From Aquisalimonas sp. (GTDB lineage: Bacteria > Pseudomonadota > Gammaproteobacteria > Nitrococcales > Aquisalimonadaceae), in contig SLBZ01000058.1 in NCBI GenBank assembly GCA_007126095.1, forward strand, positions 25,746-89,745: DNA of 64,000 nt, read 5' to 3'. The position numbers and the translations under genes are program-made. The notes beneath the pieces were generated by a model. That model saw only the letters and a program-made list of their open reading frames with translations. It ran no database searches and was not told where the DNA came from. Below, piece by piece: positions 8,339-17,683 of this stretch (its first letter is position 1; every line of letters starts with the position of its first letter).

Positions 8339-9916
8339 ATGGTCCGAAACGCAGAGAAACGGCTAGCCAGTCTTCTGAACACCCATCAGCGCGGGCTACT
8401 GCGCGGGAGTCTGAAAGGGCTGGAGAAAGAGAGCCTGCGCGTGGACCGGGACGGCCATATCGCCCAGACGCCCCACCCCCGGGCGCTGGGTTCGAATCTC
8501 ACGCACCCGTGGATCACCACCGATTATTCGGAGGCGCTGCTGGAGTTCATCACGCCGCCGGAGAACGAAATCTCCACGGCGCTGGCGTTTCTCGAGGACA
8601 TCCACACGTTCACCTACCAGAACATCGGTGACGAGCTCCTGTGGGCCACGAGCATGCCCTGCATCGTCGGTGGCGACGCCGCCATCCCCATCGCCTGGTA
8701 CGGCGAGTCCAACGTGGGCATGATGAAGCACGTCTACCGACGCGGGCTGGACTGGCGCTACGGCCGCGCTATGCAGGCGATCTCCGGCATCCATTTCAAC
8801 TACTCGTTCAGCACCGCGTTCTGGGAGGTGCTCAAGGAGCACGAGGATGACACGCGCGACCTGCAAACGTTCGTTTCCGACGCCTATTTCCGGCTGATCC
8901 GCAACTTCCAGCGTTTCGGCTGGCTGATCCCGTTCCTGTTCGGTGCATCGCCGGCGGTGTGCAAGTCGTTCACCGGCGGCGACAACCCGGGGTTCCGGGA
9001 ATTCGACGCCTACACCTTCTACGAGCCTTACGGTACCTCGCTGCGCATGAGTGACGTGGGCTACAAGAACAAGGCACAGGCGGGACTGAACATCTCCTAT
9101 AACGACCTGGACGCCTACGTGGGCAGCCTGGAGCGCGCCATCAGCACCGAAGACCCCGAGTGGGCGAAGATCGGCACGCGGGTGGGCGGCGAATGGCGGC
9201 AGCTCAACACCAACGTGCTGCAGATCGAGAACGAATACTACAGCTTCGTGCGCCCCAAGGCCGTGGCGCGCTCCGGCGAGAAACCTACCCGGGCGCTGCG
9301 CCGCGCGGGTGTGGAGTACGTGGAGATCCGCGCCCTGGACCTGGACCCCTTCGCCCCGGTGGGCGTGGTGGCCAGCCAGCTGCACTTCCTGGAAGCGCTG
9401 CTGGTCTACTGCCTGCTGGAAGACAGCCCACCGATCTCGGCCCGCGAGCAGGGCCGCATCAACCACAACCAGGGCCTGGTGGCCCGCCAGGGCCGCGACC
9501 CGGAGCTGATGCTGGACGATGGCCAGGGCGGAATCCGCCTGCAGGAGTGGGCCGACACCATCTGCCGCGACCTGGCCTGCATCGCCGAACTGCTGGACCA
9601 GACGCGCACGGAGACTCCCTACGGCGACGCCGTGGCGCTCTACCATGCCAGCGTCCGGGACGCCGACCGCACACCCTCGGCGCGGGTCCTCAACAGCATG
9701 CGCAGCAACGGCGAGAACTTCATCGAGTTCGCCATGCGGCAGTCACGCCTGCACGAACAGGCCTTCAAGAACCATCCCCTGGACGCCGGCACCCGCGCAC
9801 GTTTCGAGACGGCAAGCCGCGACTCCCTGGCCGAACAGGCGGCGGTGGAACAGGCCGACACCCTCAGCTTCGAGCAGTATCTGGAACGCTACTTCAGCCA
9901 ATCCGCCGTCTCCTGA
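8339..9916 (+). CDS. gshA: Glutamate-cysteine ligase, proteobacterial type 1
   Basis: A 525-residue protein, close to the 518 of the E. coli enzyme. It has KGLEKESLRVDRDG near the N-terminus (ATP/glutamate site), HPWITTDYSEALLEFITPP, and SGIHFNYSF, all hallmarks of GshA. It joins glutamate to cysteine through the gamma-carboxyl, the committed step of glutathione synthesis. No gshB is in the window. The ATG at 8339 is chosen because the extension to 8243 overlaps the preceding gene without homology; the Shine-Dalgarno is weak. Confidence 0.93.
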   Translation: MVRNAEKRLASLLNTHQRGLLRGSLKGLEKESLRVDRDGHIAQTPHPRALGSNLTHPWITTDYSEALLEFITPPENEISTALAFLEDIHTFTYQNIGDELLWATSMPCIVGGDAAIPIAWYGESNVGMMKHVYRRGLDWRYGRAMQAISGIHFNYSFSTAFWEVLKEHEDDTRDLQTFVSDAYFRLIRNFQRFGWLIPFLFGASPAVCKSFTGGDNPGFREFDAYTFYEPYGTSLRMSDVGYKNKAQAGLNISYNDLDAYVGSLERAISTEDPEWAKIGTRVGGEWRQLNTNVLQIENEYYSFVRPKAVARSGEKPTRALRRAGVEYVEIRALDLDPFAPVGVVASQLHFLEALLVYCLLEDSPPISAREQGRINHNQGLVARQGRDPELMLDDGQGGIRLQEWADTICRDLACIAELLDQTRTETPYGDAVALYHASVRDADRTPSARVLNSMRSNGENFIEFAMRQSRLHEQAFKNHPLDAGTRARFETASRDSLAEQAAVEQADTLSFEQYLERYFSQSAVS

Positions 9917-10052
9917 CCTCCCTCCCATAACTCTGTTACGCGATCAAAAACCCTTAATGATCGCTTGATTACCCGTTGTGCCAACCAGATCACAGTCTGT
10001 CGGCCGATGGACTGGCATACCTGTAACTTCTGACAGGCCTGATACTATAGAC

Positions 10053-10077
10053 GTTGCCCGACCGCTTCGCGGGCAAC
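10053..10077. promoter_or_regulatory. Inverted repeat upstream of the TetR gene (candidate operator)
   Basis: GTTGCCCG (10053-10060) and CGGGCAAC (10070-10077) form a perfect 8-bp-arm inverted repeat with a 9-nt spacer. It lies 22 nt before the regulator's ATG and just after a -10-like TACTAT (10043-10048). This position is what autorepression by a TetR protein would need. Confidence 0.5.
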
Positions 10078-10098
10078 CCGATCTGAAGCGATGCCAAG

Positions 10099-10725
10099 AT
10101 GACAACAGCCACGCCGTTGCCGGTTACGCACGATGGAATGAAGAGCACCCAGAAACAGACTCGGGACACTGTCCGCGATGCAGCCTTTCGGCTGTTCGGC
10201 CGGCACGGCTACGACGGCGTCTCCATCGACACCATTGCCCGGGCCGTTGGCCTCAGCAAGGGTGCCCTTTACTGGCATTTCGACGGCAAGGAAGCGCTGT
10301 TCAGAGAGTGCCTGGAGGTACTGGAGTCTCTGTTCGAGGAACACATCATCGCGCCGATGCAGACGACAGCGGCCCCGCGGGATCAGCTCTACTCCTTCTT
10401 TCAGGGCGTCGCGGCCCTGGCCGAGGACGAGCGCATCACCGACGGCATCGCCGGCTACTGGCAAGAGCCCTACAACAGCGCGGTCAACCGTGTGTTTCGC
10501 GAGCAGCTCGGACGCCAGGAAGACCGACTCCGGCAGCTGCTCCAGCAGTGTCTTGCCGCGCTGGCACGGGAGCGCGGCGAGCGGTCCGTGGCCGATCTGG
10601 AAACCCGTAGCGAGACCCTGATGACACTCATGGAGGCGGTGCTGCTGCCCCTGCGCCGGCGCAGCCCCGCCACCCGGCGGGCGATCATCGAAGAGCTACG
10701 CGAGACCGTGCTCAAGGCGTACTAG
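10099..10725 (+). CDS. TetR/AcrR family transcriptional regulator
   Basis: A 208-residue protein with an N-terminal helix-turn-helix (VSIDTIARAVGLSKGALYWHF, about residues 40-60), a close match to efflux-type AcrR/TtgR repressors, and an all-helical ligand-binding C-terminus. It converges on, and overlaps by 3 bp, the end of the AttH-like gene, so its own target need not be that operon. An inverted repeat sits in its leader. An alternative ATG at 10138 would remove 13 poorly conserved residues. Confidence 0.85.
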   Translation: MTTATPLPVTHDGMKSTQKQTRDTVRDAAFRLFGRHGYDGVSIDTIARAVGLSKGALYWHFDGKEALFRECLEVLESLFEEHIIAPMQTTAAPRDQLYSFFQGVAALAEDERITDGIAGYWQEPYNSAVNRVFREQLGRQEDRLRQLLQQCLAALARERGERSVADLETRSETLMTLMEAVLLPLRRRSPATRRAIIEELRETVLKAY

Positions 10726-11897
10726 TAGCCCGTGAGCTCGGCATAGCCGACGCCGTCCGGGCCCTCCTCGGCGGTGATCCGGATGGCACCCTCCCAGTAG
10801 CGGAAGGCGCCGCGCAACTCCTGCCCGTCCATGACCGCCTCGAGCCTGAGATCCAGCCCCTCATTCGGCACCTGCATGCGCCAGGCCACCGGATACCGGG
10901 TACCGCCCCCACTCTCCCAGTGCCGCTGCGCCTCCAGTTCTACCTCGTCCAACGACAACACGCGGGCATCGCCATCGGGCTCCACCAGCAGCCCCTTGCT
11001 CAGCGGGTCGATGGAACCGTCATTCCGGCGCAGGTGGTAGAACATGATGTCCCGGTCGTCTTCCATCTGAATGGAGAACCAGTCCCAGCCGGCCTGGTCC
11101 TCGCTCAGGGTGCTGGTGCCCCACTCCCGGTCCATCCACGCCTGGCCGGTGACCCCGTGGGTGGTGTCGCCCACCATCAGCTCCCCGGACGCCGCCAGAC
11201 GGGTATAGGAGTAGTAACGGGAGGCGTTGCCCGGCTCCGGACCCTTGCGGCTGTAGCCGTCCTCGCCCTGCAGCACCAGCGGTTTGCGCGGCTTCAGGGT
11301 GATGTCCAGACCCAGGTCGTCATCGGGAAAATCCAGCCGCAACGGCATCATGTCTTCGCCGTCTCCGGTCATCTCCCAGTCCTCGATCCAGATGCGGAAC
11401 GGGTCGGCGACACCGCCCGCCAGCCCTGCCGCACCGCGCACGAACCGCTCCCGGTGGTGAAACGCGCCGCTCTCGGTATCGGTAATGGCCAGATGGCCCA
11501 TCCAGAGCTGATTGGTGGCCAGCGCTGCCTCCCGCTCCGGCGGATCGGCGGCAACATTGAAGCGGAACAGGGTCACCTGGAAGCCGAAGTGGCGGTCGTC
11601 GGCGTCACGCACATTGCCGGTGACATACCACCACTCATGGCGGTAGTCGGGATGGGGGCCGTGGTCCTCCGGGAACGACAGGGGCTCCGGCCCGGTGACG
11701 CGCGCGAACCCGGCCGCATCCTCTTCGCCGGACAGCGCCCCGGTCACGTCGAAACCATCGTCATCCGGGGCCTCGGTGTCGTCCCCGCCGGACCACATCC
11801 GCAGCAGGAGCAGCACCACCAGTACCGCGGCGACGGTGATGCCAAGTTGCCAGCGCATGCGGCGCCCGATGGGCCGGTGTTCCGGGTCCGTTGCCAT
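10722..11897 (-). CDS. AttH-like lipocalin-fold lipoprotein-type protein (CrtC superfamily)
   Basis: A 391-residue protein with one N-terminal membrane anchor (about residues 15-33) and a large extracytoplasmic domain. It contains PHPDYRHEWWYVTGNV, the YTRLAASG and QAWMDREWGTS motifs that define the AttH/carotenoid 1,2-hydratase lipocalin-like family. Its gene follows the permease by 3 nt, completing an ATPase-permease-AttH set. AttEFGH systems are proposed to handle hydrophobic cargo at the inner membrane. The exact cargo is unknown. Carotenoid hydration is unlikely because no carotenoid genes are near. Confidence 0.85.
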   Translation of the reverse strand: MATDPEHRPIGRRMRWQLGITVAAVLVVLLLLRMWSGGDDTEAPDDDGFDVTGALSGEEDAAGFARVTGPEPLSFPEDHGPHPDYRHEWWYVTGNVRDADDRHFGFQVTLFRFNVAADPPEREAALATNQLWMGHLAITDTESGAFHHRERFVRGAAGLAGGVADPFRIWIEDWEMTGDGEDMMPLRLDFPDDDLGLDITLKPRKPLVLQGEDGYSRKGPEPGNASRYYSYTRLAASGELMVGDTTHGVTGQAWMDREWGTSTLSEDQAGWDWFSIQMEDDRDIMFYHLRRNDGSIDPLSKGLLVEPDGDARVLSLDEVELEAQRHWESGGGTRYPVAWRMQVPNEGLDLRLEAVMDGQELRGAFRYWEGAIRITAEEGPDGVGYAELTGY

Positions 11898-11900
11898 GGA

Positions 11901-14435
11901 TCAGTCCTCTTTCATCGCCAGGGCCGGCGTGGTGCGGGCCATGCGCCAGGCCGGATAGAGCCCGGCCACCAGCGCCGCCACCAGAGCCAGCCCGAGGGCC
12001 TGTAACAGTATCCAGGGGTCGACGGCCAGGTCCATGGACCAGCCGAAGGAGCGCTGATTGATCACAAGGATCAGCGCCGCCGCCAGACCCAGCCCCAGCG
12101 GCATGGCGAACAGGCCGCTGAGCACGCCCACCAGGGCGTTCTGCGCAGTGACCAGACCGCCGAGCTCGCGCGGCGTGACACCAACCGCGCGGAGGACGGC
12201 ATACTCCCGGGCCCGCTCCAGCGACAGCGCCAGCAGCGCGCTCAACACGCCGGTGACCGCCACGAGAACCGCCAGCATCCGCAACACCTGAGTTATCGTG
12301 AACGTCTGATCGAAGATCTCCAGGGACAGCGTACGGATCTCCCGGTTGGACTGGAACTGCAACAGCTGCTCGCCCTCTGCTGCCGCAGACTGCAGCCGCT
12401 CCCGCAACCCCTCCGTGGAAACACCGTCACCGGCATAAACGCCGAGGCTGTCCACGGCCGGATCATCCCAGTGGTTGTCGTATGTCTGGCGCCCCATGAT
12501 AACCGCCCCCTCGGAGGTGCCGTAATCGTAGAGCACGGCGGCCACCGGGAAGGGGCGCTCGCCGCGGGCGGTGCTGAGGGTGACGGTGTCGCCGACGGCA
12601 ATGCCGTGGTGCCAGGCGTACGGCTCAGTGACGAAAACGGCGCCGGCGTCACGGTACGCTCGCCATGCCCTGTCGGGATCACCGGCCCGGAACCGGAAGC
12701 CCTCCTCGGCGGGCGTCGGAATATCGAACACCCGCAGTCGGGCATCGTGGTCACCGGCACCCACGCGCACGAAGCGCGACCGGGTGACGAAGTCGACACC
12801 CTCCACGCCTTCGAGGCGCTGACGCTGGTCCGGCTCCATGGCACCGCCGCCCGGCACCGAGACATAGACGTCCGCGTGCAGTGTGGCATCCAGCCAGTCC
12901 GCGAAGGTGGTGCGGAAGCTGTCCACCATGACACCGACGCCGATCACAGCGGACACCGCTACCGTAAGCGCGGCTGCCGCCACGCCCGTGCGCGAGAGGC
13001 TTGCGCCCACGCCGCGTGCGGTCATGCGCCCGAGATACCCGGCCGTGGCCCCCAGCACCGGTGCCAGCAGGCGCACGCTCAGGGACAGCAGCGGCGGCAC
13101 CAGCAGGGCCATGCCCAGAATGAGCGCGAACAGCCCGGCAAAGGCCGGCGTCAGCCGCTCCCCGGTGGCCGCCAGCAGCACCACGCCGAGCGCCCCCAGC
13201 ACCACCCCGGCAACAGTCAGCAGCGGCAGCCAGCGGCGGCGGCGATGCTCGAGAAACGAACGGCTCAGCGCCGCCCGGGGCGGGATGGCGGTCGCTTCCC
13301 GCGCCGGGGCGAGCGCCGCGACAATGGTCATGCCGATGCCGAGCGCGGCCCCGCGCAACAACGATGCGGGATCGACGCTGAGTTCCCGGATGGCCAGCGC
13401 GAAGTAGAGGTCGTCGATGGTGCGGGTCACCAGATCCACCAGGACGGTGGCGAGGGCAAGCCCCAGCAGCAACCCGGCGGTCGTGCCGACACCCCCTATG
13501 ACCGCGGCCTCCAGCAGAATCACCCGGAAGACTTCACCGCGGGTGGTGCCGGTGGCGCGAAGCATGCCCAGCAGCTGCCGGCGCTGGACCACCGAGAAGG
13601 TCATGGTGTTGTAGATCAGGAATGCACCCACCACCAGGGCCAGCAGGCTGAACGCCTGCAGGTTGAGCTGAAAGGCATCGGTCATCTGCGCCAGGGAGGC
13701 GGCGCGCTGATCGGCTTCCACCAGCCGCGCGCCATCCGGCAGCAGCTCGGACAGCACCGCCAGACGGCGCTCGTCCAGCACGAAATCCACCCGGTCCAGG
13801 CGCCCCTCACGGCTCAGCAGTTCCTGGGCCGCCGCAACATCCATGATCAGGACATCGCGCAGGCCGGTGGCATCCAGCTCGCGCTGCGGCGTCATCCCCT
13901 CCAGCACGCGCAGGGTGTGATCGCGCCCGCGGTGGCGGACGGTGAGCGGGTCCCCCGGCTCCAGCCCCAGGCGGGCGAGGTCCGACGCCAGCATCACCGC
14001 GCCGTCCGGGTAGGCCAGCAGCTCCCCCACCGGCACGCGGCCGGTGATGGCGCCGATGGCGGGGCGCATGCCCGCCTCGGCGAAGACATCCACGCCGAGC
14101 ACCCGCAGGCTGTGGTCGTCCCGCTCCGGCAGACGCACGAACCCTTCCACCACCGGCGCCGAAGGCCGCAGCCCGTGCTCGCGCCGCAGCCCCACGTACC
14201 AGTCCTCGGGGATGCCTTCCGGGCCGGCCACCACTTGATGGGTGGACTGGCCGGTGAGTGCCTCGGTAGACAGGGTGAATGCCCGCGAGGCGCTCTGGTT
14301 GGCCAGATCCACGGCCACCACCACGGCAACGCCGATGGCCACGCCCAGCAGCGCCAACCCGAGCTGCCAGGGGTGGCGCCAGAGGTAGCGCAGGCTCGCG
14401 CGGAGCAGCAGGGAGCGCGGCAACAGCAACGCCAT
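11901..14435 (-). CDS. ABC transporter permease, duplicated FtsX-like (AttFG-type)
   Basis: An 844-residue integral membrane protein with two FtsX/MacB-like halves. Membrane helix 1 is at about 24-44, followed by a periplasmic domain to about 255, a three-helix bundle from 256, a further central helix pair, a second periplasmic domain (about 510-710) and a C-terminal three-helix bundle ending in AGLYPAWRMARTTPALAMKED. That end is the conserved FtsX coupling tail. The ATG shares one base with the stop of the ATPase gene, so translation is coupled. Such exporters are mechanotransmitters or lipid/lipoprotein extractors rather than solute importers. Confidence 0.88.
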   Translation of the reverse strand: MALLLPRSLLLRASLRYLWRHPWQLGLALLGVAIGVAVVVAVDLANQSASRAFTLSTEALTGQSTHQVVAGPEGIPEDWYVGLRREHGLRPSAPVVEGFVRLPERDDHSLRVLGVDVFAEAGMRPAIGAITGRVPVGELLAYPDGAVMLASDLARLGLEPGDPLTVRHRGRDHTLRVLEGMTPQRELDATGLRDVLIMDVAAAQELLSREGRLDRVDFVLDERRLAVLSELLPDGARLVEADQRAASLAQMTDAFQLNLQAFSLLALVVGAFLIYNTMTFSVVQRRQLLGMLRATGTTRGEVFRVILLEAAVIGGVGTTAGLLLGLALATVLVDLVTRTIDDLYFALAIRELSVDPASLLRGAALGIGMTIVAALAPAREATAIPPRAALSRSFLEHRRRRWLPLLTVAGVVLGALGVVLLAATGERLTPAFAGLFALILGMALLVPPLLSLSVRLLAPVLGATAGYLGRMTARGVGASLSRTGVAAAALTVAVSAVIGVGVMVDSFRTTFADWLDATLHADVYVSVPGGGAMEPDQRQRLEGVEGVDFVTRSRFVRVGAGDHDARLRVFDIPTPAEEGFRFRAGDPDRAWRAYRDAGAVFVTEPYAWHHGIAVGDTVTLSTARGERPFPVAAVLYDYGTSEGAVIMGRQTYDNHWDDPAVDSLGVYAGDGVSTEGLRERLQSAAAEGEQLLQFQSNREIRTLSLEIFDQTFTITQVLRMLAVLVAVTGVLSALLALSLERAREYAVLRAVGVTPRELGGLVTAQNALVGVLSGLFAMPLGLGLAAALILVINQRSFGWSMDLAVDPWILLQALGLALVAALVAGLYPAWRMARTTPALAMKED

Positions 14436-15094
14436 CAGCCAGCGCCGCCCCCGAGTCTGAGCACACGGTCCATGCGGCGGGCCACGGCCATGCTGTGGGT
14501 CACGAGCACCACGGTAACCCGCCCCTGGCCGGTGAGTTCGTCCAGCAGTGCCAGGACCTCTTCGGCGGTGTCTTCGTCGAGGGTGCCGGTAGGCTCGTCG
14601 GCCAGCAGCACATCCGGCTGATGCACCAGCGCCCGGGCAATGGCGATGCGCTGCTGTTCACCGCCGGAGAGGGCATCGGGGAACGCCCCTTCACGATCCC
14701 CCAGCCCGACACGCTCAAGGAGGCCCCGCGCCCGCTGGCGGCCGGCCGCATCAACACCGCCGGTCATCTCCAGCGGCATGAGCAGGTTCTCAATGACGGT
14801 CAGGGTGGGAATGAGATTGAAGAACTGGAACACGAAGCCGATCCGGTGGCGGCGCAGCAGGGTGCGCTCGCGCTCGTTCATGGCGGTGAGCTCGGCATCA
14901 CCGATGTGCACCCGGCCGGCATCGGGCACGTCCATGCCACCGAGCAGGTTCAGCAGGGTCGACTTGCCGACACCACTGCGCCCGACCACCGCAAGCCGCT
15001 CGCCGGTGGCGACCGTCTCGGAGAAGCGGTCCAGCACGACCCGCGACCGACCGCCCTCGGTGAACGCCCGGGAGACCTGATCCAGGACGATCAT
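14435..15094 (-). CDS. ABC transporter ATP-binding protein, LolD/MacB-like
   Basis: A 219-residue ATPase. Walker A is GRSGVGKST (about 38-46), the signature is [15 protein letters not shown], and Walker B is [13 protein letters not shown], the TGTLD/TGNLD form typical of LolD/MacB/FtsE ATPases. It powers the following FtsX-like permease. Its start overlaps the stop of a 62-residue gene by one base. Together the four genes form a tightly coupled leftward operon. Confidence 0.92.
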   Translation of the reverse strand: MIVLDQVSRAFTEGGRSRVVLDRFSETVATGERLAVVGRSGVGKSTLLNLLGGMDVPDAGRVHIGDAELTAMNERERTLLRRHRIGFVFQFFNLIPTLTVIENLLMPLEMTGGVDAAGRQRARGLLERVGLGDREGAFPDALSGGEQQRIAIARALVHQPDVLLADEPTGTLDEDTAEEVLALLDELTGQGRVTVVLVTHSMAVARRMDRVLRLGGGAG

Positions 15095-15282
15095 CAGCGC
15101 CGCTCGGTCCGTTCCCGGCCGCAGCGCGAACAGCGCAGCACGGTCACCAGGCGCCCTTCACGCACATCGAAGCGGGACTCGGTCACCACTTCCCAGCGGT
15201 GGCGCCCCGCACGACAGAGGGTGTCACCTTCGCGTTTGCGCTGCCGGCGCTGACGCCGCTGCAATGGAATCACATCGGCCAT
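15094..15282 (-). CDS. Small basic Cys-rich protein, possible zinc ribbon
   Basis: A 62-residue, very basic protein. It has a Cys at about 23, a His at 28, and a CSRCGRE pair near the C-terminus, spacing suggestive of a zinc knuckle. I do not recognise the family. Reality is supported by the one-base overlap of its stop with the ATPase start, which makes it the first gene of the ABC operon. It could be a nucleic-acid-binding or regulatory protein; that is a guess. Confidence 0.6.
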   Translation of the reverse strand: MADVIPLQRRQRRQRKREGDTLCRAGRHRWEVVTESRFDVREGRLVTVLRCSRCGRERTERR

Positions 15283-15350
15283 GGTGGGGCTCCATCACCT
15301 TGCTGGAAGCCCCATTGTGCCTGAGCCGGCGTCGCTTGGGGGAGCGCCGG

Positions 15351-15731
15351 TCACCGCTTGAACAGCACCAGTGCATCGCCCCGGCACACCACACGACCAT
15401 CGGCGCCGGTGCACTCGGTGTCCAGGTTCACCAGCGCCTTGTCCGGGCGCAGCCGGGTGATGGCAACCCGGGCCGTGATGGCCTCCCCCACCCGCGCCGG
15501 ACTGACCACTTCCAGGTGCTGCTTCAGGTAGTTGGTCCCGTGCCCCGGGAGGGTCTCGCCCAGCAGACAGGAGAACAGGCCCGCCAGCAGGGGCTCCGGA
15601 ACGCCGTCTGCCGGCTCCGGGGCACGCGCCAGCGCCGCCCATTGCCGGACATCCTCGGCGGAGTAGGTACGCACCAGAGAGGCGGTGTCACCCACGGCGA
15701 GCCGGTGGAACGCGTCGAGTGCGGCGCTCAT
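15351..15731 (-). CDS. MaoC-like (R)-hydratase/thioesterase, second copy
   Basis: A 126-residue hot-dog-fold protein of the MaoC dehydratase type (GHGTNYLKQHLEVVSPARVGEAI, then TRLRPDKALVNLDTEC). The family hydrates trans-2-enoyl-CoA to (R)-3-hydroxyacyl-CoA. The family's usual active-site Asp/His pair is less clear here than in the upstream copy, so it may be a partner subunit. The ATG at 15731 overlaps the upstream stop (TGA 15728-15730) by 4 nt. It ends the acyl-CoA operon. Confidence 0.75.
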   Translation of the reverse strand: MSAALDAFHRLAVGDTASLVRTYSAEDVRQWAALARAPEPADGVPEPLLAGLFSCLLGETLPGHGTNYLKQHLEVVSPARVGEAITARVAITRLRPDKALVNLDTECTGADGRVVCRGDALVLFKR

Positions 15732-16129
15732 GACTGCTCCTCCCCGCCGAACCCGACCAGGCACTGACCATCGAGCCCGCGGCGCCCGTCCGCCTTCTCC
15801 ACCCGCGTGGCGACGCGCCAGCAACAGCCATCCTCCTGCCATAGGGGCTCCAGGGCGATGATCACGGGTTCATCGGCATAGGTCGGGGCCGGGAACATGA
15901 GATCCTGTTGCAGCAGCCGCGCGCCAGGCCAGCTACGTGCGACCAGGCCATGCACCGCACTGAACAGCAGCATGCCGTGCGCCACGGTGGCCCCGAACGC
16001 GGTCTCGGCGGAGAAGGCCGGGTCCACGTGGATGGGGTTGCGATCGCCGGAGATGTCGCCGAAGCGCTTGAAGTCGACCTGGGTGAAGACCCGCTCTTCA
16101 TGAACGGACTGCAGTTCAGCGGCGTGCAT
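15728..16129 (-). CDS. MaoC-like (R)-specific enoyl-CoA hydratase, first copy
   Basis: A 133-residue hot-dog-fold hydratase. It has the hydratase-2 motif: FGDISGDRNPIHVDPAFSA, with the catalytic Asp and His of the D-x(4)-H type, followed by VAHGMLLFSAVHGL. It would hydrate enoyl-CoA to (R)-3-hydroxyacyl-CoA, a step that can also feed PHA synthesis. Its ATG at 16129 overlaps the end of the ligase gene by 14 nt. Together with the smaller MaoC gene it may form a heteromeric enzyme. Confidence 0.82.
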   Translation of the reverse strand: MHAAELQSVHEERVFTQVDFKRFGDISGDRNPIHVDPAFSAETAFGATVAHGMLLFSAVHGLVARSWPGARLLQQDLMFPAPTYADEPVIIALEPLWQEDGCCWRVATRVEKADGRRGLDGQCLVGFGGEEQS

Positions 16130-17636
16130 CGTCGCGCAACTCCTGTTTCCGAACCTTGCCCAGGGCATTGCGCGGCAGCGCATCGCGGATGGTGAACACC
16201 TTTGGCACCTTGTAGCCGGCGAGCCGCTCGCGGCACCAGTCGCGCAGGGCGTCGGCATCGGCTGCGCCGCCGTCGCCGAGGCAGACGTACGCGCAGCCCA
16301 CTTCGCCCCAGCGCTCATCCGGCATGCCCACGACGGCCACGTCGGCCACGGCGTCGTGCTGCAGCAGCACCTGCTCCACCTCCGCGGGGTAGACGTTCTC
16401 GCCGCCGGAGATGAACATGTCTTTCCAGCGATCGACGATGAAGTAGTAGCCGTCCGAGTCACAGCGGGCCACGTCGCCGCTGTGCAGCCAGCCGTCGGCC
16501 TCGATGGTCTCCGCGGTGGCGTCCGGGCGCTGCCAGTAACCCGGTGTGACGCCCGGCCCGCGGATCAGCAGCTCGCCCGGCTCGCCGGGCGGCACGTCAT
16601 TGCCGTCACGGTCGACGATACGGGTCTCCGCCAGCAGCTGGGGCCGCCCGACGGAGCCGGTCTTGTCGAGCACGCGCTCCTCGTCCAGCAGGAACACGGT
16701 AGGGCCAGTCTCGGTCATGCCGAAGCCGGTGCGCACGTAGATGCCGTGGGCGACGTAGCGTTCGGCCACCGACAGCGCCAGCGGTGCGCCGCCACAGCCC
16801 CAGGAGCGCACGTGCCCGAGCCGTTCACCGCTGAAACCGGACTGCTCGATGAGCATCTGGTAGACGGCCGGGACACCGAAGAAGACGGTGGCCCGCCGCT
16901 CCAGCACGTCCAGGGCCTGCTCCGGCTCGAAACTGCGCTGCACCAGCACGGCCCCGCCCACCAGGAAGACGGCGCTGGAATACAGGTTGATCCCGGCGGT
17001 GTGGAACATGGGCAGGACGTTGAGCAGCACATCGTCCTGCCGCAGTTCCACGGGAATGCCGATGTTCCAGTAATTCGCCATCATCATGCGGAAGGTCTGG
17101 ATCACGCCTTTCGGCCGTCCGGTGGTGCCGGAGGTATACAGCAGATACCAGGGCGTATCCGGGGACCGGGGCGCATGGGGCCCGGGATCGGGCGTCACCG
17201 CCGCCACGTCGTCTTCGTACACCCGCGCGCCGGTGACACCCCCCTCCATGCCCACGCTGACCAGCGCCGGGCGGCTGCCGGCAAGGGATGCGGCGGCGTC
17301 GGCGAACTCGGCACCATGGATGAGCGCGGCGGGCGTGGCGTCGTCCAGCAGACCGTCCAGCTCGGGCACGGCAAGCCGCCAGTTCAACGGCACGAGAATG
17401 ACGCCCGCCTTGGCGCAGCCGAACAGCAGAGCAAAGAACTCGGCGCGGTTGTGCCCCAGGTAGGCGAGGCGGTCGCCGGCATCGAGCCCCCAGGTTCCGG
17501 TCGCCGCTGCGGCAACGCGGGCGGCCCGTTCGTTGAGCTGGGCGTAGGTGTAACGGGTACCGTCGGTCAGATCTTCCACCGCCAGCGCCTCGGGTGTCAC
17601 CCGGGCCCGGTGCGCGAGCAGGTCGAACATGTCCAT
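16116..17636 (-). CDS. Acyl-CoA synthetase (AMP-forming), ANL superfamily
   Basis: About 506 residues. The P-loop-like motif is YTSGTTGRPKGVIQTF, with the later GFGMTETGP and the hinge region LHSGDVARCDSDGYYFIVDR, ending with the catalytic-lysine region NALGKVRKQELRD. It activates a carboxylic acid with ATP and CoA. The sub-branch is that of fatty-acid and phenylpropanoid ligases; the substrate is unresolved. The ATG at 17636 has GGAGGG 8 nt upstream. A GTG at 17687 overlapping the previous stop would add 17 residues and is possible. Confidence 0.88.
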   Translation of the reverse strand: MDMFDLLAHRARVTPEALAVEDLTDGTRYTYAQLNERAARVAAAATGTWGLDAGDRLAYLGHNRAEFFALLFGCAKAGVILVPLNWRLAVPELDGLLDDATPAALIHGAEFADAAASLAGSRPALVSVGMEGGVTGARVYEDDVAAVTPDPGPHAPRSPDTPWYLLYTSGTTGRPKGVIQTFRMMMANYWNIGIPVELRQDDVLLNVLPMFHTAGINLYSSAVFLVGGAVLVQRSFEPEQALDVLERRATVFFGVPAVYQMLIEQSGFSGERLGHVRSWGCGGAPLALSVAERYVAHGIYVRTGFGMTETGPTVFLLDEERVLDKTGSVGRPQLLAETRIVDRDGNDVPPGEPGELLIRGPGVTPGYWQRPDATAETIEADGWLHSGDVARCDSDGYYFIVDRWKDMFISGGENVYPAEVEQVLLQHDAVADVAVVGMPDERWGEVGCAYVCLGDGGAADADALRDWCRERLAGYKVPKVFTIRDALPRNALGKVRKQELRDDARR

Positions 17637-17683
17637 GGCCTTGCCCTCCGCGTTGCTGAATTCCCCCGGGGTGTCTTTGTCCC

